Shown: positions 31,414-43,504 of the stretch, piece by piece
Numbering within the stretch: the first letter of the stretch is position 1
Layout of the letters: each line of letters starts with the position of its first letter
Assembly: GCF_914767665.1 (NCBI RefSeq)
Contig: NC_059504.1
Span: 21,392,501 to 21,456,500 of the forward strand
Reading direction: 5' to 3'
Length of the DNA: 64,000 nucleotides
DNA from: Harmonia axyridis
Taxonomy: Eukaryota > Arthropoda > Insecta > Coleoptera > Coccinellidae
Translations under genes and position numbers: made by a program
Notes under the pieces: model-generated
Told to the model about the DNA's origin: nothing
What the model saw: the letters and a program-made list of their open reading frames with translations, nothing else
Database searches by the model: none

Positions 31414-32389
31414 GGTTTATACTATTTGCAGTATTTCTGGCAAAAAAAAACGAGAATCGTGTAGGTAACATTCAATTTGCCTGTCCATCCGCTCGTGCTG
31501 AAACTAATACGCAACGCGTGGGGGTCGTAAAAGGGGGCCCGGATCGCCGGGATCTGTGAAAATAAATATCGGGCTGTCGTTGGGATGGCGCCTGGCCCAG
31601 TTGTCACCCTACCTGGTGACCCCTGCTTGTCGTGGCATCGCAGACAGGTAATTCGGCCGATCCTCCGGAAGTTACGCTGACACCGTGTCGTATCAGGACG
31701 GTTTTATGGCCGTTATTGACGTGAGCGTCATCCGACCATTTTTTCCCATTAGTACCTGTCGATTTGGGCCGTTCGCAAGAGAATTATTTGGCTGCCGGAC
31801 ATCATTAAGGGGACAATACGTCAATGGGGAAATTCTACGGGGTTGAGTCATGAAGACATCGATATTTGAGTATTGTTACGTTTGGTTCGTTGAGGGTCCT
31901 TTTGTCTTATTGGAATTTAGGGATAGAAGAATCACATTTCCGGTTAGTTGGACAGTTTTGAGGTCACGAATTAATCAAGGGATGTAAAGAAGATAAATTA
32001 GGTACTTACATCGAAAATAAACAAAAGCAAACAAAAAAGAATGTGACAGTGTAAGTGAAAATATTCAACAAGTGAATTATGTTTGGATATCAGAATTTTC
32101 TGTGCTTTTTTTCTGACATACTTAGGTATGGGTACCTATATCTAATAGATTTATATCGGTATATCATCACTTTAGAATGAAGCCAACACTTGGATCCTTG
32201 ACTAAAAAGAAGTGAATGCCAAGAATATTTAGGATAGAAAACATTGAAGTAATAAGCTATCAATAGTTGTGGCCTTGAAGTAATAAACATAGGTAGAGAA
32301 GAATTTGGGAAAATGATAGGACCCTTCATTTTTTAGATTTAAACATATTTTCTTACTTTCTTTGGTCTGGAATTGACCGACACAAACAC
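31414..32389. other. Unassigned stretch, G+C-rich island at 31490-31860
   Basis: The part 31490-31860 is the most G+C-rich non-repeat piece in the window, with motifs such as GGGGGCCCGGATCGCCGGGA and GACGTGAGCGTCATCC. No open frame or transposon ends were found. A conserved regulatory element or an exon of a non-coding RNA are possible. Neither can be shown from sequence alone. Confidence 0.3.
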
Positions 32390-32935
32390 TTTCATTAGAA
32401 TGAACGGAATGAAGTGATACTCAATAATATCTTTATTCCATTACTCCAATCTTTCGGTTGAATTCTTAGCCATCTTCAGGGAGCTATAACATAAATTATA
32501 AGTAGATACATATACGGGATATCATGGTCAGGAGGCTTACCGAAAAACGGGTCAATCTTTAACATCCAAGTGTGTAGTTAAATAATGACTTATTGAGAAT
32601 TGTTAATCATCATCAACAAATTGTTCTATATAAAATGTCCTCTAAAAATCTCCAAAGCCACTTAACTTAATCAATATGCAAATCGATAAAAATTCCAACA
32701 ATTCTGCACAGATAAATGGCGAATGACGCTAACCTAACAACCATAGAACATTATACACAAAACTTCACAAAATATCATGGAATAAAAATCGGATAAGTAA
32801 AGGAGAGGGAGCGTTCAATCTCTACATTGGAATCGATATACTTTTACACTGACTTTCATTAGAAATTGAAAGACTCTATTTTTTGTACTAGCCGGGTGCT
32901 AAATAAATTTTATTATTATTATTACTAATGGTGAG
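32390..32935 (+). repeat. Retroelement 3' region with (ATT)n tail
   Basis: The end GCTAAATAAATTTTATTATT followed by ATTATTAC looks like a non-LTR or SINE 3' tail. Upstream, at about 32450-32480, the minus strand reads CCCTGAAGATGGCTAAGAAT followed by ACCGAAAG, a hairpin phrase that I associate with insect retroelements. The extent is uncertain. Confidence 0.35.
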
Positions 32936-33382
32936 TTTTATAAAACTTTTATCGTGTTGATTTACTCGTTCACATAATTTCTCTGTTTTCAATTTCAGTT
33001 CGTTTTCTACACAACGAGTTGATCGTAAATCAAAACTTTATGATACCCGTCGTCAGATAAATTCATTTTTATAAAGCATTGCGAAAATCCATGCGAGCCT
33101 TAGTTTCAGAAATCAAATCCCTTTTTATGAAATTCATTTTTTTGGAGAACGCCTGAGAATATCAAATCGAAGTAAAAGAAAAAAGATTTCAATTTTATTC
33201 GGAACCTATTCATATCAACCAATCATATCCTCCTTCAGAAGTATGGGTAGAGTTTGAAAAGTTATGGCAATGCTTCGAATCATTGTGATATTTGTTATGG
33301 TTTCCAAGATAGCAAGGAAAAACTTTTTACGAACTTCAACGCCTTGCATTTTGATGAGGAAGCGTTTCATGGAAATAGTATC

Positions 33383-34091
33383 TAGTCAAGCCAAGTCGAC
33401 TTGAAAATAAAGCTCGTGAAAAATTACATACTTGAGCTTGACTTGATTTGATTTTAGATATTTATTGCTTGACTTGATATCATGCTACTTGATATTACTT
33501 AAGCTTGATATGCACGCGTCACACGGCATATATTTCTGCGACTAAAGCATTCGCCAGTGTGACTTTATTAGTAGTTTTTTTACATTTCTATAGAATCTAT
33601 TGGTAGATTTTGGTAGTTTCAGAAATATCTTTTCAAACTTGGCCAAAATGGCCAAGGATTTTTTATCAACGCCAGCTTTTGTTGAATGATCCCACATGTG
33701 TCTTAGATCTTGGAAGGAAAATTATGAAATCAAACTAAGCCTGGACTCCTGGAGGATTCTCAATATTAAGAAACTTTATTTTTTATTTTGTTATGATTTA
33801 TAGTGATTTAATTCATGTTTCTATTTAAAAAAGTCGATATTTTCGGTTCTTTCATACAAAAAGTTCAATGAATAAAAGTTTTTTTGCAAGGTTCCTTTTT
33901 ATTTAATCATTTTTTTATTGATGTGACACTACACTATAAAACTGCTAAAAATAAAGTAGCTTGATATGATTCAAGTATTTGATAAATAAATACTTGACTT
34001 GAGATTGAAAAACTACTCCTCGACTTGAGCTTGACTTGAAATCAAGTCAAGCTCAAGTAGCTTGAAAATCAAGCCAAGCCGTGAATACCTA
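33383..34091 (+). mobile_element. hAT non-autonomous element, TCAAG-repeat family, exact 8-bp duplication
   Basis: Flanked by ATAGTATC on both sides (33375-33382, 34092-34099). Starts TAGTCAAGCCAAGTCGACTT and ends GCCAAGCCGTGAATACCTA. Both ends consist of many TCAAG/CTTGA units. The inner part keeps a broken piece of the hAT transposase (AAGGATTTTTTATCAACGCC, the KDFLST region) in plus orientation. The 709-bp copy is inactive. Confidence 0.85.
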
Positions 34092-34099
34092 ATAGTATC

Positions 34100-35352
34100 A
34101 GAAATTAATCCTTTTCGAGTTATTCTAGATTACCGAGTATATTAGTGGCCATAATATCTTATCGGTTTCACTTTTCATATAGTTCAAAAGAAAATAAAAC
34201 AAAGTTGCAAATAACAATTGAAAAAAAAATATATAACATTTTTTTTAAAGATTTTGCTTTTTCTATGAGTCAACTCTAGTTACGCCACTGGTCTTGCATG
34301 AATTTCTTCCTGATTGTGTTATCTCCTGGTTTGCCACCACGCTGGGCATTCCTGCTATTTGACACTTTCAAACTTTCAGCTGTATCGAACTCACAGTTTT
34401 ATGCCAAAAACCAGATGTCATATTTCTTAAACACAATCACTAAATCAATGTTGTGTGTTGCATCAATCTTCTGAATCTGGCACCGTTCAAAATAAAAAGT
34501 AACCCATTTGAAATTGAAAAAAATTAATAGAATGGCGAATAAATCATTAATTAATTAATTAATTGAATTTCGAATGTGTAGAAAGATGATACCACGGTCT
34601 CTTTTGAAGCCTATTCGCATGGATGCCACGATATCCTGTGAATGTTTTACAGGCCAGAAGAAGAATGACATCCATCCATAATATTTCTGCCCATAATTTG
34701 ACAAATGTTTTCTTGTTGCCGATTGCTTAATTAATAATTCGGAGGCGTCCGTTGAAGATCATTAATTGATAATTAAAAACGCACTACAATGAAATCATAG
34801 ATTCGAATATGCAAGATGCAAATGTTATTCAGTCAATTTGGACATTCAAACAAAAAATTATTAATCAAGAACCCGAGATGGCCTGGCGGTGAAAGCAAGA
34901 TATGATACCGGAATTGTGATCAATCCCAAATGTATCATCTTCGATAAGGCATCTGAAAATTGCAGACAATTATTTTTGTGCACCGGTTGAACGAGGAGCC
35001 AGTGGCGGCTCGTGAGCCCTAAAAGAGAGCGAGCACGTCAGAAACATCTGGGAAAAGATGGTCTGAGATCGTATACTTTTTGGAGAAATCGATTCTACGA
35101 GATATTATGAAAAATCATTTGGTATTCCTAAGTAATTTATTAGCTAGAAATAAATAAATAATTTATATTATGTAAATTTTTTGTATTTCCTTCTTCTGTG
35201 TGTAATGAAAAAAAAATCTCTAAAATTATCGACCTGTGACCGTGAGATTAGTAGGGCCTTTTTCCTTTCTGCTAATTAGTCTAGCAATTCAGTAAGATTT
35301 TTTTCATTTTTAATTTATTTATTTCATCATCATGATAGAGCTATATCGAGAT
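34100..35352. other. Unassigned stretch with lone hAT ends
   Basis: TAGTTACGCCACTG (about 34276-34289) and CAGTGGCGGCTCGTG (from about 35008) look like isolated hAT termini pointing away from each other. At 34540-34560 there is an ATTAATTAATTAATTGAATT run, a typical homeodomain-binding word but also common in A+T-rich DNA. No gene was seen. Confidence 0.35.
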
Positions 35353-36205
35353 TAAGGATTCAAGGCTTGGCTTGATTTTTGAGCTATACTTGGCTTGAGC
35401 TTGACTTGATTTCAAATCAAGCTCAAGTCAAGTAGTTTTTTCTCAATCACAATATAAGTCAAGTATTTATTTATCAAGTACTCGAATCATATCAAGCAAC
35501 TTGATTTTTAGCAGTTTTATTGTGTAGTGTCACATCAATAGAAAAATGATGAAATGGGAAGGAACCTTGCGAAACACAATTTTATTTATTGCACTTATTG
35601 TATGAAAGAACCGAAAATATCAACTTTTTTTGAAATTGAAACATAAATTAAATCACTATCAATGATGACAAAATGAAAAAAATTAAGTTTCTTAAAATTG
35701 TGAAACCTCCAGGCTTTGTTTGATTTTATAATTTTCCATCCAGGATCTAAGACACATGAGGCATTTTATAGATTTGTCGCCTAACCTATTGCGGGTTTTG
35801 GAACTATAAGAGCAGCTCTGGAAAATTGTCTTTCAACAGGAGCTGAAGATACTGGCGTTGATGAAAAATCCTTTGCCATTTTGGCCAAGTTTGAACAGAT
35901 ATTTCTAAAACTACCAAAATGTACCAATAGTTTTCATAGAAATGTGAGAAAACTACTAATAAGGTCACACTGGCGAATGCTTCAGTCTAAGCTAAATAAA
36001 GAGTTATTATTATTATTAATATATGCCGTACGAAGCGTGCATATCAACCTCAAGCAATATCAAGTAGCTTGATATCAAGTCAAGCAATAACTATCTAAAA
36101 TCAAGTCAAGTCAACCTCAAGTATGTAATTTTTCACGAGCTTGATTTTCAAGTCAAGTATAGTTGTTGGTTAAAATGTCAAGCTACTTGGCTTGATGAAT
36201 CCCTA
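35353..36205 (-). mobile_element. hAT element, TCAAG-repeat family, with near-exact 8-bp duplication
   Basis: Ends TAAGGATTCAAGGCTTGG and the complement of TAGGGATTCATCAAGCC, flanked by ATCGAGAT (35345-35352) and ATCGAGGT (36206-36213). The 853-bp copy has both ends and a damaged transposase C-terminus on the minus strand at about 35750-35880 (RSWMEN, KCLMCL, SSAPVERQFSRAAL in different frames). A short ATT run interrupts it near 36003. Confidence 0.85.
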
Positions 36206-36213
36206 ATCGAGGT

Positions 36214-37363
36214 TGTGACTATCGCAGGAAATATCACCATATAATCTACTTGATAGTTACTGAAAGAGAGCTGTCTCACTATCACAATAGTACTATCGTG
36301 ATAGTTACTAACATCGTGAATATGAGCCTTTAGATTTGTACAGGGTGTTTCACGTAAGCATTACACTGTATTTCGTGGCATCCTTTGAGTGGTATTGGAA
36401 AGTGACCGATCACAATAATAGTATTTTTCACGGGCTATCCAAACATTTTATTGGAAAAACTATCGAACCAAGGCATGGAAATGAATTGAGGAAAACCGTT
36501 TTTCACAAAAAAATTATTGCAAAATTTAACTGGTTTTCAAAATGAGAAGGTCTAGAGACAATTTCTCAGAAATTGTTTCTTCTTTGAACTTCTGGTTTTC
36601 TAGAAAACAGAAAAATTGTTCTTGCAAAATATACTTCATAATATTTTCCCATATTTTCTGAATGCTCGATCGATTCGGAATCCGAATGTGAAATATAGCG
36701 GTGGTTTTATATTTATTTCAAGCTTCTATTCAAAATGAACATGAGAAAATTCAGATGTAATATTCGGAAAATATATGCATGTTTTAGGTGGTTCAATTAA
36801 TATTTGACTGTCAAATTTTGAAGTTTTCATTCATCATTATAATAAAAGCTGAAAAATAATATATGGCATGAATTGACAATCGAAGCTCTCAATATGTTTA
36901 ATATTGAAGAACTATGTCCAAACTAACTCGGAGTAAATGTTTCAGAGAGATCGGTAAACTTTGCGAGTAGCAGCTTCATTAAAACATTCCACACAGTTTT
37001 TTTCCATCCGATTCAGAAAATTTGAGTACTCTTTGTCAAAGGAATTTAGTGACCTTTTTGGCATTAATTTTTTACTGCCTTTGTTTTGAATTGGACAGTT
37101 TTTCATAGCAATTTTAGCTAATGTTGACACTATTTTTCTTTATGTATTCTCAGGAAATATTTGAAATAAAGGTACATATATCAATCTATCTATCTACAAA
37201 ACGTCACATAGAAAATTATTATACGTTCACTATGATGGAATCAAATTGAATTTCAAATTTTTGGATGTAGTAATTAACTGGTATGACATGAAAATTTGTA
37301 TCCACAACAAGTATCGAGAGATTTTGATACCCTTGCCGATTTATAAACCCTCCAGGCATAAAC
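36214..37363. other. A+T-rich stretch with a TACAGGGTGTTTCACG end
   Basis: GTACAGGGTGTTTCACGTAA at about 36338 is a left end of the TACAGGGTG type with no partner found. The following 36340-36850 reads like a diverged MITE body. No coding feature. Confidence 0.35.
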
Positions 37364-37365
37364 TA

Positions 37366-38281
37366 ACGGGTGTTTTTTTTTTCGAGGTATATAACTTTAA
37401 GTTGGCATAACTGTTCAAGATGGCGACCGATTTAACAGCTGTCAAGTGATTTATTCTCAATTTGGTTTGGCAATTCATCATGAATAGACTCACGCCTGAA
37501 CAACGCTTGCAAATAGTGCAATTTTTATTTCGAAAATAATGGTTCTGTGCGGAATACGTATCGCGCACTACGTCCATTTTATTTTGTTTAGCGATGAAGC
37601 GCAATTCTGGTTGAATGGCTGCGTCAACAAACAAAACTGCCGCATTTGGAGTGAATCCTCAAGTGTATGTCGAAACACCGTTACATCCAGAAAAACTGAC
37701 TGTTTGGTCCGCTTTATGGGCTGGTGGAATCATTGATGATGGCCAGAACGTTACAGTCAATGGTAATCGGTATAGAGCCATGATTACTAACTTTTTCATT
37801 CCTGAATTGAACAACCATGATGTCCAGGAGCTGTGGTTCCAACAAGACGGTGCAACATGTCACACAGCTCGTGTCACAATCGATTTATTGAAAGACACGT
37901 TTGGTGACCGCCTAATTTCACGTTTTGGACCTGTGAATTGGCCTCCAAGATCTTGTGATTTAACACAGCTAGACTACCTTCTGTGGGGCTATGTAAAGTC
38001 ATTGGTCTATGCGGATAAGCCACAAACCCTCGACCATTTGTAAGACAACATTCGCTGTGTTATTGCCGATATACGGCCACAAATGTTGGAAAAAGTCATC
38101 GAGAATTGGACGTCCAGATTGGACTACATCCGAGCCAGCCGTGGCGGTCATATGCCAGAAAACATATTTAAAATGTAATGTCACAAGATTATTTTGAGGA
38201 TAAATAAAATTCATGTCAATCGAATAATCCATCGTTGTTTTATTGCAATTTAAAGTTCTATAGCTCTAAAAAAACACCCTT
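37366..38281 (+). mobile_element. Internally deleted DD41D (rosa-type) mariner, copy 2
   Basis: Terminal repeats ACGGGTGTTTTTTT and the complement of AAGGGTGTTTTTTT, flanked by TA (37364-37365, 38282-38283). 916 bp. By eye it differs from copy 1 at 22047 by a few percent, with a 21-bp loss after GGAATCATT and an 11-bp stretch that copy 1 lacks. Confidence 0.87.
37480..38178 (+). pseudogene. DD41D mariner transposase remnant, copy 2
   Basis: After MNRLTPEQRLQIVQF the frame shifts, then at 37583 comes FILFSDEAQFWLNGCVNKQN, joined directly to the start region, so the middle of the N-terminal half is missing. FQQDGATCHTARVTIDLL carries the second aspartate and TQLDYLLWGY the third, 41 residues later. 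A stop replaces Glu at 38041 (HL-stop-DNI). The tail SRGGHMPENIFKM ends at 38176-38178. Not functional. Confidence 0.85.
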
Positions 38282-38307
38282 TACTACTTATTATGCCATG
38301 TGGTGGG

Positions 38308-38458
38308 ATCCTACTAATTTATTATCGATTGGTACGTTAAGAATCAGTACTCCTCCCTTACCTATAGTTACCATAGTACCTATGACGGTAACTATGGTGA
38401 AGGGAAGGAAACAGTACGTTAACGTATCAATCTACTATAATAAATTAGTAGGAATCCA
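38308..38458. repeat. 150-bp palindromic MITE
   Basis: GGATCCTACTAATTTATTAT on the left faces ATAATAAATTAGTAGGAATC on the right, and TATAGTTACC faces GGTAACTATGG near the centre. The arms run to the ends with scattered mismatches. No coding content. Confidence 0.7.
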
Positions 38459-38518
38459 GTACATAAATAATTATCAAAGCAGACTAAGAATAGAAAAATG
38501 GCTAATTTTCTTTGGTAT

Positions 38519-39730
38519 TATAGGTGTACAAGTTTGCTTCCGCCGTTTTGCAATAGATGGCTGTAGCGGTAAGTAGTAATCGAAATAAATAGATCGTAGA
38601 TGTCATACAATAAGCTTAGGTATTTGTAAACAGAACACCATCGAAATATCAGTCGATTTGTGTCTGCATCATAAAGTTATTCCTCAGCTTACGAGCCAAA
38701 TTCTCGTCATTTGCGGGAGGTTTTAATTTGATGCTGAGGCTCATCGAATGCTCTCAAATATGAATGAGGCCGCTATTAGTGGAATAACGTGCCGAAAATG
38801 GTTTCAACGCTTCAAGAACGGTGATTTCGACGTAGAAGACCAGCATGGCGGTGGAAGAGAAAAGGTTTTCGAAGACGCAGAATTGAAGGCATTACTTGAT
38901 CAAGACTTATGTCAAACGCAACAATAATTGGCAGGATCATTGGGAGTGACGCAACAAGCTATCCCAAAGCGCCTGAAAGTCATGGGTATGATTTAGAAAC
39001 AAGGAAATCGGGTGCCATACGAGTTGAAGCCGAAAGATGTTGAACGGCGTTTGTTTGCTTGTGAACAGCTGCTTGCAAGGCAAAGACGAAAAGGATTTCT
39101 GCATCGCATTGAGACTGGAGACGAAAAATGTGTTCATTACGATAATCCCAAGCGCAGAAAATCTTGGGGATATCCCGCCCATGCTTCCACGTAGACGGCC
39201 AAATCGAATATTCACGGTTCCAAGGTCATGCTCAGTATTTGGTGGGACCAACTGAAACAATCACAGGCGAGCATTATCGAACGCAATTAATGCGTTTGAG
39301 CCAAGCATTGGAAGACAAGGGGTCGCAATACAATGAGAGACATGATAAAGTGATTTTACATCATGACAATGCTCGACCCCATGTTGCGAAAGTGGTCAAG
39401 ACACACTTGGAAACGTTGAAATGGAAAGTCCTACCCCACCCGCCGTATTCTCCAGACGTTGCTCTCTGGGACTATCGATTGTTTCGATCAATGGCACGCG
39501 GCCTGGCTGACCAGCACTTCCGGTCTTATGAAGAAGTAAAAAATTGGATCGATTCGTGGATCGCTTCAAAAGATGACCAGTTTTTCAACGCGGGATTCGT
39601 TCGCTGCTCGAAAGATGGGAGAAAGCATTGGCCAGCGATGGACAATACTTTGAATTATAAATGTACCAGTTTTTTACAATTAAGTCTCGAATTTCGGAAA
39701 AAAACGGCGGAGCAAAATTGTACACCTATG
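38519..39730 (+). mobile_element. Mariner element, dead
   Basis: The left end TATAGGTGTACAAGTTTGC... is mirrored by GCAAAATTGTACACCTATG on the right, each next to a CCGCCGTTTT block. The length, about 1.21 kb, suits a mariner. The left flank ends in TA, but the right flank is TG/TT, so the target duplication is decayed or the border is slightly off. The truncated relative is at 8246-8905. Confidence 0.82.
38752..39655 (+). pseudogene. DD34D mariner transposase pseudogene
   Basis: Blocks in order: AISGITCRKWFQRFKNGDFD (helix-turn-helix), DVEDQHGGGREKVFED, LAGSLGVTQQAIPKRLKVMG, VPYELKPKDVERRLFACEQL, ETGDEKCVHYDNPKRRKSWG, then PTETITGEHYRTQLMRLSQA and DKVILHHDNARPHVAK. The last is LPHPPYSPDVALWDYRLFRS. 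The three aspartates are in GDEK, HDNARPH and LWDYRLF; 34 residues separate the last two. Stops occur at about 38925, 38995 and 39193. A deletion near 39245 removes the GVVYYELL block. WIDSWIASKDDQFFNAGF marks the C-terminal end. Confidence 0.87.
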
Positions 39731-40474
39731 TTTATTGTACAAACAGATCTGTCTTGAGGGGGGTTACCCCTATTTCCCCCATATGATCTTGTTGCCATCA
39801 CCGTTTTCTGGTACATCTTATTTAATTTCCACTCACTGCTCAATTGCCTACAAAATCTCGGTTACACATGGTATACATCAAACACCAAACCGCAAAGCAC
39901 CGAAAGTTCATAGGTTAAAACGCCGAAAAAGTCTTCCGTGCTTAAAAAATCTCGACAACCACTCTCACGCAAAGTCGGCTTTCCTTCCTTGTCTCAGCGA
40001 ATCGTCACATATCGATCTCTGCATCGTGTTAGATCTCGAGGGCCTCTCATGGAGCATTAGAGGGTTTAACGATGACAAGGCGGTCGGGTCTTTGAGATTG
40101 AAACCCACATAAGGGGCCAAGACGGTCGGCGTTGTTTTATAGCGTAGAAGTGACACTAGACAGGCGCCAGACCGCGTCTTTTGGATGAGACGTGGACGTA
40201 CGAGTGAAATTTCGAGTTAGATAAGGAGTGTTACCGAAAGAGAACCGTTAAGATAACCGAGTTAAAAGATGGGAATATGGTGAGGCTGATGTCGGATGCT
40301 GGGTCAGTGTGATTCTCATCGATCTCATCAATTTTCTGACGATTATTCGTTTTATTTAGAAGAAGGATTTAGATGGGGATGAAGGAAACAATTTTTCTGC
40401 AGGAACTCAATCGACCAATTTTTCAAGACTGACTCGAAAACTTTACATAGAGCTGGTAGGATGGATATTGGTCT
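39731..40474. other. Unassigned stretch, moderately G+C-rich
   Basis: Two overlapping frames on opposite strands (39735-40112, 39965-40156) lack any motif. The stretch 39880-40320 has higher G+C than its surroundings. It may be unique host DNA. Confidence 0.3.
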
Positions 40475-41839
40475 ATAGTTAACTTATTCGAAGTTACCTG
40501 TGTGATAGAACTCAAAGGCTGAAAGTTGGTCGGGATCGGAGTGCTGCTTCGGTGGTGGACATTGGAGTACCCCAGGGGACTATCTTAGGTCCCATCTTAT
40601 TTCTGGTTTATATAAACGATATAGCTAGAATAAGAAATTTAAAGGGAAGTATCGTGTGTTATGCTGATGACACAGTACTTTGTGTCACGCGAAGGGACTG
40701 GCAGAGTGTTTACCGCGCTGCTGAAGAGGATCTTCGAAAGCTGCATATTTGGTTGAGCAATAATCTTTTAAGTTTGAATGTGGATAAGACTAGATATGTT
40801 GCATTTTCTCTCCTATCAAGTGATCAGCCTGTAGGTACTTTAAAAATACATGAATCCACCTGCACTCACAATTCATTGTGTCAGGGTAATTCAATTGAGA
40901 AGACCTCCACTATTAAGTACTTGGGCCTGATAATTGATCAGCATTTGAGATGAGACAGCCAGGCGGAGTTTGTTTTGAAGAGGATAAGACTCTTAATGTA
41001 TAGGTTTTATACTCTCAGAGATATCCTTTCTCGCGATAATTTACTTCTGGTATATAAGTCACTAGCAGAATCTATAATTAGATATTGCATCATTGTATGG
41101 GGGGACGCTTTTCGTAACAGCTTGTATCACTTACAAGTGGCCCAAAACACCTTGATCAGGATTGTTTCAAGAAGGAATAGGCGATTTCCGACTCTTCAGT
41201 TGTACTCTGAAACCGGGCTGTTTAGTTTGAGATGTTTGTATACGTATCATTGTCTCGTGTGGATGTTTTCAAATAGAAAAAAATATATCACAGCTCCTCC
41301 AACAGTAAAAACTATCATAGATTTGCTGAAAGTTCACAGCTTATATTACCGCTTTTTCATTAAAGCAAAGGTTTGTGTTTTTCCATGAGCCAAAATTATA
41401 TAATCTAATTCGATTGAAAAATATCAGTAGGATCGAAAAATTCAAGAGAGAAATCAAGGAATATATAAGCGAGTATGATTCTGATTTTGATATCTACTAG
41501 ATGAAGTCGTGGTGTGTATGCATTTGCCGTTGAACATGTTATTTTCACCTTCCCATTTGAATTTTTGTTTTGTTATTGTTGTTATTGTTGTTCGTCTCTT
41601 CCTCATCGCTGTTCATGATCTCGTTTAGTATGTTTTTGGGTGCACTAAGGAGTAGGTACTATATGTTTTTGCACAGGTCTGTACTATTATCTTCACTCCA
41701 TTACAGACGGGTGAGAAGGACACAAAACAGGCATTGCCTAGGTGATTCTCGCCTGTCCATGGAAATTTTAATCTAATTTAGTTTATTATAATTATAAAAT
41801 TTTGTACAGACTATTGGTTGAAATATATTTGATTTGATT
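40475..41839 (+). pseudogene. 5'-truncated non-LTR retrotransposon (same clade as 50912-55186)
   Basis: Begins inside the reverse transcriptase: SYLCDRTQRLKVGRDRSAAS, then DIGVPQGTILGPILFLVYIN, CYADDTVLCVT (catalytic YADD), LSLNVDKTRYVAFSLLSSDQ, IKYLGLIIDQHLR. A TGA stop at 40951 replaces the usual Trp (HLRW). Next come YRFYTLRDILSRDNLLLVYK and SIIRYCIIVWGDAF. A frameshift near 41385 leads to HEPKLYNLIRL and the end DSDFDIY. The 3' region ends in TTTGATTTGATT, a short repeat tail comparable to the TTGAA tail of the intact relative. 5' truncation is the usual result of incomplete target-primed reverse transcription. Confidence 0.85.
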
Positions 41840-41867
41840 AGTTCTAGTAACAATCTGGATCCCCTGG

Positions 41868-42960
41868 ATTTTCAAGCTACTTGCCTTAGTCAAGTAGTAG
41901 TTTTTCAATCTCAAGTCAAGTATTTATGTATCAAGTATTCGAATCATATCAAGATACTTGATTTTTAGCAGTTTTATTGTGTGATGTCACATCATTAAAA
42001 AAATGATAAAATGAGGAGGAACCTTCCAAAACACACTTTTATTTTTTAAACTTATTGTATAAAAGAACCGAAAATATCAACTTTTTTGAAATAGAAACTT
42101 AAATTTAATCACTATAATCATAACAAAATAATAATTTAATGAAGTTTCTTAATATTGAGAAAACTCCAGGCTTTGTTCGATTTCATAATTTTCCATCCAT
42201 CATGATCTAAGACACATGAGGCATCTTATAGATTTGTCGCCTAACCTATTACGGGTTTTTGTAAGTGTAAGAGCAGCTCTGGAAAATTGTCTTCAGGAGC
42301 TGAAGATGCTGGCGTAGATAAAAAATCCTTGGCCATTTTGGCCGAGTTTGGAAAGATTATTTTGAAACTACCAAAATCTATAAAACCTATAGATTCCAAA
42401 GAAATGTGAGAAAACTAGATATAAATCTTGACAAACTAAAAAATAATTAAAAATAAGGTTTTTCAATATTGAGAAACCTCCAGGCTTTGTTTGATTTCAT
42501 AATTTTTCCATCCAGGATCTAAGACACATGAGGCATCTTATAGATTTGTTGACTAACCTATTGCGGGTTTTTGTTACTGTAAGAGCAGCTCTGGAAAATT
42601 GTCTTTCAACAGGAGCTGAAGATGCTGGCGTTGATAAAAAATCCTTGGGCATTTTAGACAAGTTTGGAAATAAATTTTTGAAACCACCAAAATCTACCAA
42701 TAGGTTTCATAGAAATGTGAGAAAACTACTAATAGAGTCACACTGGCGAATGCTTCAGTCTCCCGGCGCTCGAGGAATCCCCTTATTTAGTCTAATCGCG
42801 CACGAGATTGCAGAAATATATGCCGTGCGACACGTGCATATCAAGCTCAAGAAATATCAAGTAGCTTGAAATCAAGTCAACTAATAAATATCTAAAATCA
42901 AGTCAAGCTCAAGTATGTAATTTTTCACGAGCTTGATTTTCAATTATGCAAAAAGTTTGA
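41868..42960 (-). mobile_element. hAT relic of the TCAAG-repeat family with internal duplication
   Basis: A left-end type start (TTTTCAAGCTACTTGCC, then TCTCAAGTCAAGTATTTATG) runs to a right-end body near 42960. The segment GAAACCTCCAGGCTTTGT...GGAGCTGAAGATGCTGGCGT occurs twice (42165-42330 and 42475-42640), so part of the transposase end is duplicated. The outermost terminal bases are not intact on either side. Confidence 0.75.
42497..42700 (-). pseudogene. hAT transposase dimerisation domain fragment
   Basis: The minus-strand frame reads KDFLSTPASSAPVERQFSRA, ALTVTKTRNRLVNKSIRCLM and CLRSWMEKL before the stop. This is the C-terminal hAT dimerisation domain (PASSAPVERxFS signature) with its natural end. 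Upstream of 42700 the frame is broken and the catalytic core is missing. It is the best-kept coding piece of this family in the window; poorer ones are at 35750-35880, 42220-42340 and 33650-33700. Confidence 0.82.
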
Positions 42961-42974
42961 AATTGGTATTGCAT

Positions 42975-43105
42975 AGGGTAAGTCTTTGACTTGTACATAT
43001 ATTTTAACACTAGGAACACTTTTTTCCTTTACTATAATTTCCGATTCGGCCCAGAAGAGATGATATAACCATTTTAAATTTTCATGATGAGCTATGCCAC
43101 CCCTG
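42975..43105. repeat. Left-end fragment of the 26291-28327 family
   Basis: AGGGTAAGTCTTTGACTTGT, ACATATATTTTAAC and TTCCGATTCGGCCC match the left arm of 26291-28327. The outer TAC is changed. No right end follows. Confidence 0.6.
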
Positions 43106-43504
43106 GAAATCTACACATCTAACACTAAAGTTATTCCAACAAAAAATTCGGAATTACAAGCTCACTCTCAATTTATTCTGAATCGAAGTGTAATAACCTC
43201 CATTCAAAAGTTTAATTAATTGCAATTCAATAATTAATTATGAATTAATTTACTTACTATGCATCAAAATATATATAGATATGGAACTATTCATTGGAAT
43301 AATAAATTGATCATTAATTAATTTATTAACAAATCAATCAATTAATTGATTAACACGATCTGCATAATATTTTTCTGGAGATAATTCCACGCTCCATGGA
43401 AATCATTATGAAACCCAGACTCGAACATTTCTCTGAAGTTGAGCATTGAACGAGAAAATGAGGCCTGCATTTCAAGATTATTCCTTCGCTTAATGCTTCC
43501 GAGC
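43106..43504. other. A+T-rich stretch without a recognised gene
   Basis: Dominated by ATTAATTAATT-type words around 43200-43350. No protein or terminal repeat seen. Confidence 0.35.

Noticed and set aside
34540..34560. Hox or homeodomain enhancer
   Set aside because: ATTAATTAATTAATT is a valid binding word, but similar runs occur by chance in such A+T-rich DNA (also at 43200-43350).
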